From assembly GCA_030045215.1 (NCBI GenBank), contig JASIBJ010000660.1, forward strand, positions 1 through 7,995: DNA of 7,995 nucleotides, given 5' to 3'. The notes below the pieces were generated by a model. That model ran no database searches and had not been told where the DNA came from. It saw nothing but the letters and a program-made list of their open reading frames with translations. The DNA is from Streptosporangiaceae bacterium (lineage in GTDB: Bacteria; Actinomycetota; Actinomycetes; Streptosporangiales; Streptosporangiaceae). The position numbers and the translations under genes were made by a program. Position 1 is the stretch's first letter. The number at the start of each line of letters is the position of its first letter. Shown here one piece after another: positions 5,645 through 7,995 of the stretch.

Positions 5645-7485
5645 CGGCCCGCGGCGTAGCCCTGCATCCCGCGCGGGTTCGCGCCCGCGTAGAGGAGGCC
5701 GCCCGACCTGGCCACGGCGCTGATGCGGCCGAGCGACCAGGGTCCCTGGACATCCACCTCGTGCCCGCGGCTGCGCAGCTGGGCGACCACCCGCTCACCG
5801 ACCCTGTCTTCGACCGCGAGTGACCGCGGCTGGCTCGCGCGCGGGTAGAAAGAGGACGGGAAGTGGTCGTTGTGGAAGGTCGGCGCGTCGATCGCCTCCT
5901 GCAGGTTCATCCCGAACAGGACATGGTTGAGGAAGAACGCCACCGTCCACTGATCCTGCTGGTCACCCCCGGGCGTGCCGAACGCGAGATACGGCTCGCC
6001 CTCGCGTAGCGCCAGGCCAGGGGACAACGTGGTGCGTGGCCGGCGGCCGGGCGCCAGGCTGCTGGCCAGGCCCGGTGTCAGCGCGAACATCTGCGCCCTG
6101 GTGCCCAGGCAGAAGCCCAGACCGGGGATCACTGGCGAGCTCTGCAGCCAGCCGCCGCTCGGCGTCGCCGACACCATGTTCCCGAACTGGTCGGTAATGT
6201 CCAGATGACAGGTGTCTCCTGGCCCGAGCTCTGCAGCGGTGACCGGAGCCAGGCCAGCGGTCGGGTCGCCCGTGCCGGCGGCGCCGTAGCCGGCCGCGTG
6301 GCCATCCGGGCTCCGGGCAGGACCATCACCGCCGGATGCGGTGAGCGCGAAGGCGGGCAGCCGCGGCGGGGCGCCGGCCGGCTGACCTGGGATCAGCGCG
6401 CCGGAAGACTGGTCACCGATGAGGGCCCGGCGGGAGGCGGCGTAATCCGCGGACAGCAACTCGGCCATCGGGACCGCGGTCTGCCGGGGGTCCCCGTACC
6501 AGGCCTCGCGGTCGGCGAACGCCAGCTTGCTGGCCTCGGTGACGGTGTGGATGAACTCGGCGCCGCCCGGCTGCATGTCCTCCAAGCCCAGCCCATCGAG
6601 CAGGGCAAGCTGCTGCAGGAACACCGGGCCCTGGCCCCACGGACCGGTCTTGCAGACGGTCAGCCCGCGGAAGTCCAGCGTCACCGGCTGCTCGGCGGAG
6701 GCGTGCCAGCTTGCCAGGTCTTGACCACTGAGCAGGCCGCGGTGAGGCCGCCCGGTCACGTCCATGACCTCGGCAGTTTCCAGGTAGCCGGCGATCGCCT
6801 CAGCGACGAAGCCCTGGTAGAAGGCGTGCCTGGCCGCTTCGATCTGGACGTCCCGGTCGTCCCCGGCCCGCTCCGCCTCGGCCAGGATCTGCTGGTAGAC
6901 CGTGGCGAGGGCCGGGTTCGCGAACCGGGCGCCAGGCGCGGGCACGCCGTCGGCCAGGTAGACCTCGGCCGAGCCCGGCCAGTGCGCGCGGAAGGTGTCG
7001 GCCACCGCCGCGATGGCCGCGCTAGCGGTGGGCAGCATCGGGTATCCGCGCTCGGCGTACCCGATCGCGTACTGCATGACGTCGCGGAGCTTCATGGTGC
7101 CGTAGCGCTCCAGCAGCAGCATCCAGGTCCCGAACGCCGCGGGCACGCACGCGGCCAGCAGCCCGCTGCCCGGTACCAGATCAAGGCCCAGGCGAGCGAA
7201 TTCCGCGATGGTGGCCGCGGCCGGCGCCGTCCCCTGGCCATCCAGGACGAACGTCTGCCCCGACGCCGCGTCGAAGCCGATCACCGGTACCTCGCCACCA
7301 GGCCCGTTCAGGTGCGGCTCGACGATCTGCAGCACCAGGCCGGTAGCGACCGCGGCGTCGAACGCGTTGCCGCCCTGCTCCAGCACGGCCATGCCCGTGG
7401 CCGAGGCCAGCCAGTGCGTCGATCCCACCATGCCGAACGTCCCGGCCAGCTGCGGCCTGGTAGTGAACTGTCCGCTGCCGCGCAT
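5641..7485 (-). CDS. Gamma-glutamyltransferase family protein (Ntn hydrolase)
   Basis: A complete 614-residue member of the gamma-glutamyltransferase family, whose precursors self-cleave before a Thr that becomes the N-terminal nucleophile of the small subunit. Here the site is GDTCHLDI, predicting cleavage before Thr425 and subunits of about 424 and 190 residues. Other family marks: GGNAFDAAVATGL (38-50), GPGGE (61-65), the AFADREAWYGDP segment (322-333), PRTTLSP (483-489) in place of the usual Ser-Ser, and the oxyanion-hole TPGG (504-507). The segment LDGQGTAPAAAT has Gln84 where classic enzymes have the Arg that binds the glutamyl carboxylate, so the substrate may not be glutathione. A Gly/Ala/Pro-rich linker (about 360-420) precedes the nucleophile. 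No signal peptide is seen, so it is probably cytoplasmic. The ATG is supported by GGAGG five bases upstream. Confidence 0.94.
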   Translation of the reverse strand: MRGSGQFTTRPQLAGTFGMVGSTHWLASATGMAVLEQGGNAFDAAVATGLVLQIVEPHLNGPGGEVPVIGFDAASGQTFVLDGQGTAPAAATIAEFARLGLDLVPGSGLLAACVPAAFGTWMLLLERYGTMKLRDVMQYAIGYAERGYPMLPTASAAIAAVADTFRAHWPGSAEVYLADGVPAPGARFANPALATVYQQILAEAERAGDDRDVQIEAARHAFYQGFVAEAIAGYLETAEVMDVTGRPHRGLLSGQDLASWHASAEQPVTLDFRGLTVCKTGPWGQGPVFLQQLALLDGLGLEDMQPGGAEFIHTVTEASKLAFADREAWYGDPRQTAVPMAELLSADYAASRRALIGDQSSGALIPGQPAGAPPRLPAFALTASGGDGPARSPDGHAAGYGAAGTGDPTAGLAPVTAAELGPGDTCHLDITDQFGNMVSATPSGGWLQSSPVIPGLGFCLGTRAQMFALTPGLASSLAPGRRPRTTLSPGLALREGEPYLAFGTPGGDQQDQWTVAFFLNHVLFGMNLQEAIDAPTFHNDHFPSSFYPRASQPRSLAVEDRVGERVVAQLRSRGHEVDVQGPWSLGRISAVARSGGLLYAGANPRGMQGYAAGR

Positions 7486-7490
7486 GCGTG

Positions 7491-7495
7491 CCTCC
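7491..7495 (-). promoter_or_regulatory. Ribosome binding site of the gamma-glutamyltransferase gene
   Basis: On the minus strand GGAGG is followed by five bases and then the ATG at 7485. This is a canonical spacing and confirms the start. Confidence 0.65.
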
Positions 7496-7521
7496 GCCGG
7501 GATCGACTGTCTTTGCCCCGA

Positions 7522-7527
7522 ACGTTA
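7522..7527 (-). promoter_or_regulatory. Possible -10 element of the gamma-glutamyltransferase gene
   Basis: TAACGT on the minus strand fits TANNNT and would start transcription near 7515, leaving a leader of about 30 bases. No good -35 is present 17-18 bases upstream. Weak, motif-only call. Confidence 0.2.
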
Positions 7528-7550
7528 CCGGCCCGTGGTTAGACCGTGAC

Positions 7551-7584
7551 GCCCTGGGCAGGGCAGCAGGCACGGGTGGCCGTG
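7551..7584. repeat. Two short GC-rich inverted repeats in the divergent intergenic region
   Basis: GCCCTG-GG-CAGGGC (7551-7564) and CACGG-GTGG-CCGTG (7571-7584) are perfect short inverted repeats side by side between the divergent gamma-glutamyltransferase and lipoprotein genes. They could be operator sites or just chance symmetry in GC-rich DNA. They are not placed to end either gene. Confidence 0.25.
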
Positions 7585-7606
7585 GGCTGGGCGCGCCGAT
7601 CTCGCC

Positions 7607-7632
7607 GCAACCGGTTTCGCCCCAGCGGCGTC
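7607..7632 (+). promoter_or_regulatory. Possible ECF-sigma-type promoter of the lipoprotein gene
   Basis: GCAACC (7607-7612) and CGTC (7629-7632) are 16 bases apart and resemble the GGAACC / CGTC elements of extracytoplasmic-function sigma factors, with one mismatch. The position, about 50 bases before the ATG, suits a promoter for an envelope lipoprotein. Short motifs like these arise easily by chance. Confidence 0.2.
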
Positions 7633-7670
7633 TTATCAGGCACATATCCAGCGCGAACTGCGCATTTGCT

Positions 7671-7675
7671 AAGGA
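7671..7675 (+). promoter_or_regulatory. Ribosome binding site of the lipoprotein gene
   Basis: AAGGA sits seven bases before the ATG at 7683. Together with the signal peptide that begins right after, this fixes the start. Confidence 0.6.
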
Positions 7676-7682
7676 CGGACTG

Positions 7683-7995
7683 ATGAACTCACGTGTGACG
7701 CCGACAAAGCGAATCGGCATGCTGGTCGGAGCGGCGGGACTGGCCGGACTGGTCGCGGCCTGCGGGAGCAGTCCCAGCAGCGCACCGACGGGATCAACGG
7801 GCACGACGGCGCCGACCTCCCAGGGCAGCACGGCGCCGACCTCGCCGGCGCCGAGCGCCTCAAGCTCCCCAACCCCCTCATCCTCGGCTCAGGCCGGGCC
7901 GGCTGGCTGCGTGCCGTCGGACCTGCAGGCAAAGCTTGGCCAGGCCCAGGGCGCTGCCGGTACTTTTTACCAGGTCGTCGTGTTCACCAACACCT
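7683..7995 (+). CDS. Secreted lipoprotein with DUF4232 domain (cut by window edge)
   Basis: The first 104 residues are visible. A basic N-terminus (RVTPTKR) and hydrophobic core (GMLVGAAGLAGL) lead to the lipobox LVAAC, with Cys27 as the lipid-modified residue after signal peptidase II cleavage. Residues 28-75 form a Ser/Thr/Pro/Ala linker that would hold the domain away from the membrane. From Cys76 the sequence CVPSDLQAKLGQAQGAAGT followed by FYQVVVFTNT matches the start of DUF4232, a beta-sandwich domain of unknown function common in actinobacterial lipoproteins and usually followed by a CxLxGYPG-type motif beyond this window. It is divergent from the gamma-glutamyltransferase gene and probably has its own promoter. 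Family call rests on the first about 30 domain residues. Confidence 0.88.
   Translation, partial: MNSRVTPTKRIGMLVGAAGLAGLVAACGSSPSSAPTGSTGTTAPTSQGSTAPTSPAPSASSSPTPSSSAQAGPAGCVPSDLQAKLGQAQGAAGTFYQVVVFTNT
7800..7847 (+). repeat. Tandem 24-base repeat in the lipoprotein linker
   Basis: Two adjacent copies encode GTTAPTSQ (residues 40-47) and GSTAPTSP (48-55). The DNA copies share a 14-base identical core. The repeat probably arose by local duplication and lengthens the extracellular linker; copy number may vary between strains. Confidence 0.6.

Noticed and set aside
6205..7542. Long plus-strand open frame of 445 codons opposite the gamma-glutamyltransferase gene
   Set aside because: It is antisense to a gene with clear family motifs, and its product is rich in Arg, Gly and His with no recognisable domain. 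Long antisense frames are expected in such GC-rich DNA.
7181..7831. Minus-strand open frame of 216 codons across the second intergenic region
   Set aside because: It overlaps the lipoprotein gene antisense and the gamma-glutamyltransferase start in another frame, with no motif; both overlapped genes are well supported.

Overview
The window is very GC-rich and reads as an actinobacterial chromosome. The signs are strong G/C bias at third codon positions, GTG and TTG starts, short four-base gene overlaps, and family architectures (MoxR/DUF58/DUF4129 cluster, DUF4232 lipoprotein) typical of high-GC Gram-positives. I cannot name the genus. I see no tRNA, rRNA, CRISPR array, insertion sequence or phage gene.

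Layout. (1) Positions 1-947, minus strand: the start and most of an ABC transporter ATP-binding protein, cut by the left edge; its permease presumably lies further left, outside the window. (2) Positions 948-1218: a divergent intergenic region of 271 bases. It holds a near-perfect palindrome and two TGCGCA sites 33 bases apart, the best candidates here for regulator binding. (3) Positions 1219-5644, plus strand: a tight five-gene cluster in which every junction overlaps. The order is DUF4129 membrane protein, two-helix membrane protein, MoxR-type AAA+ ATPase, DUF58 protein, and a six-helix membrane protein of unknown family. (4) Positions 5641-7485, minus strand, convergent with the cluster: a complete cytoplasmic-type gamma-glutamyltransferase family protein. 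(5) Positions 7486-7682: a second divergent intergenic region with weak promoter-like motifs and GC-rich inverted repeats. (6) Positions 7683-7995, plus strand: the first part of a secreted lipoprotein with a Ser/Thr/Pro linker and the start of a DUF4232 domain.

How the genes may work together. MoxR ATPases with DUF58 partners are generally thought to act as chaperone-like or maturation systems for membrane or envelope complexes. Here the ATPase and DUF58 protein sit between three membrane proteins, and the overlaps suggest coordinated production of one membrane-associated assembly. The transglutaminase, separate VWA protein, SpoIIM-like and RDD genes often found in related clusters are absent within the operon. 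The ABC ATPase diverges from this operon and could share regulation through the intergenic palindrome, but that is inference. The gamma-glutamyltransferase and the lipoprotein show no clear functional link to the MoxR cluster. The part most worth follow-up is the compact MoxR/DUF58 operon with its two uncharacterised membrane proteins (2166-2729 and 4988-5644); the rest is recognisable.
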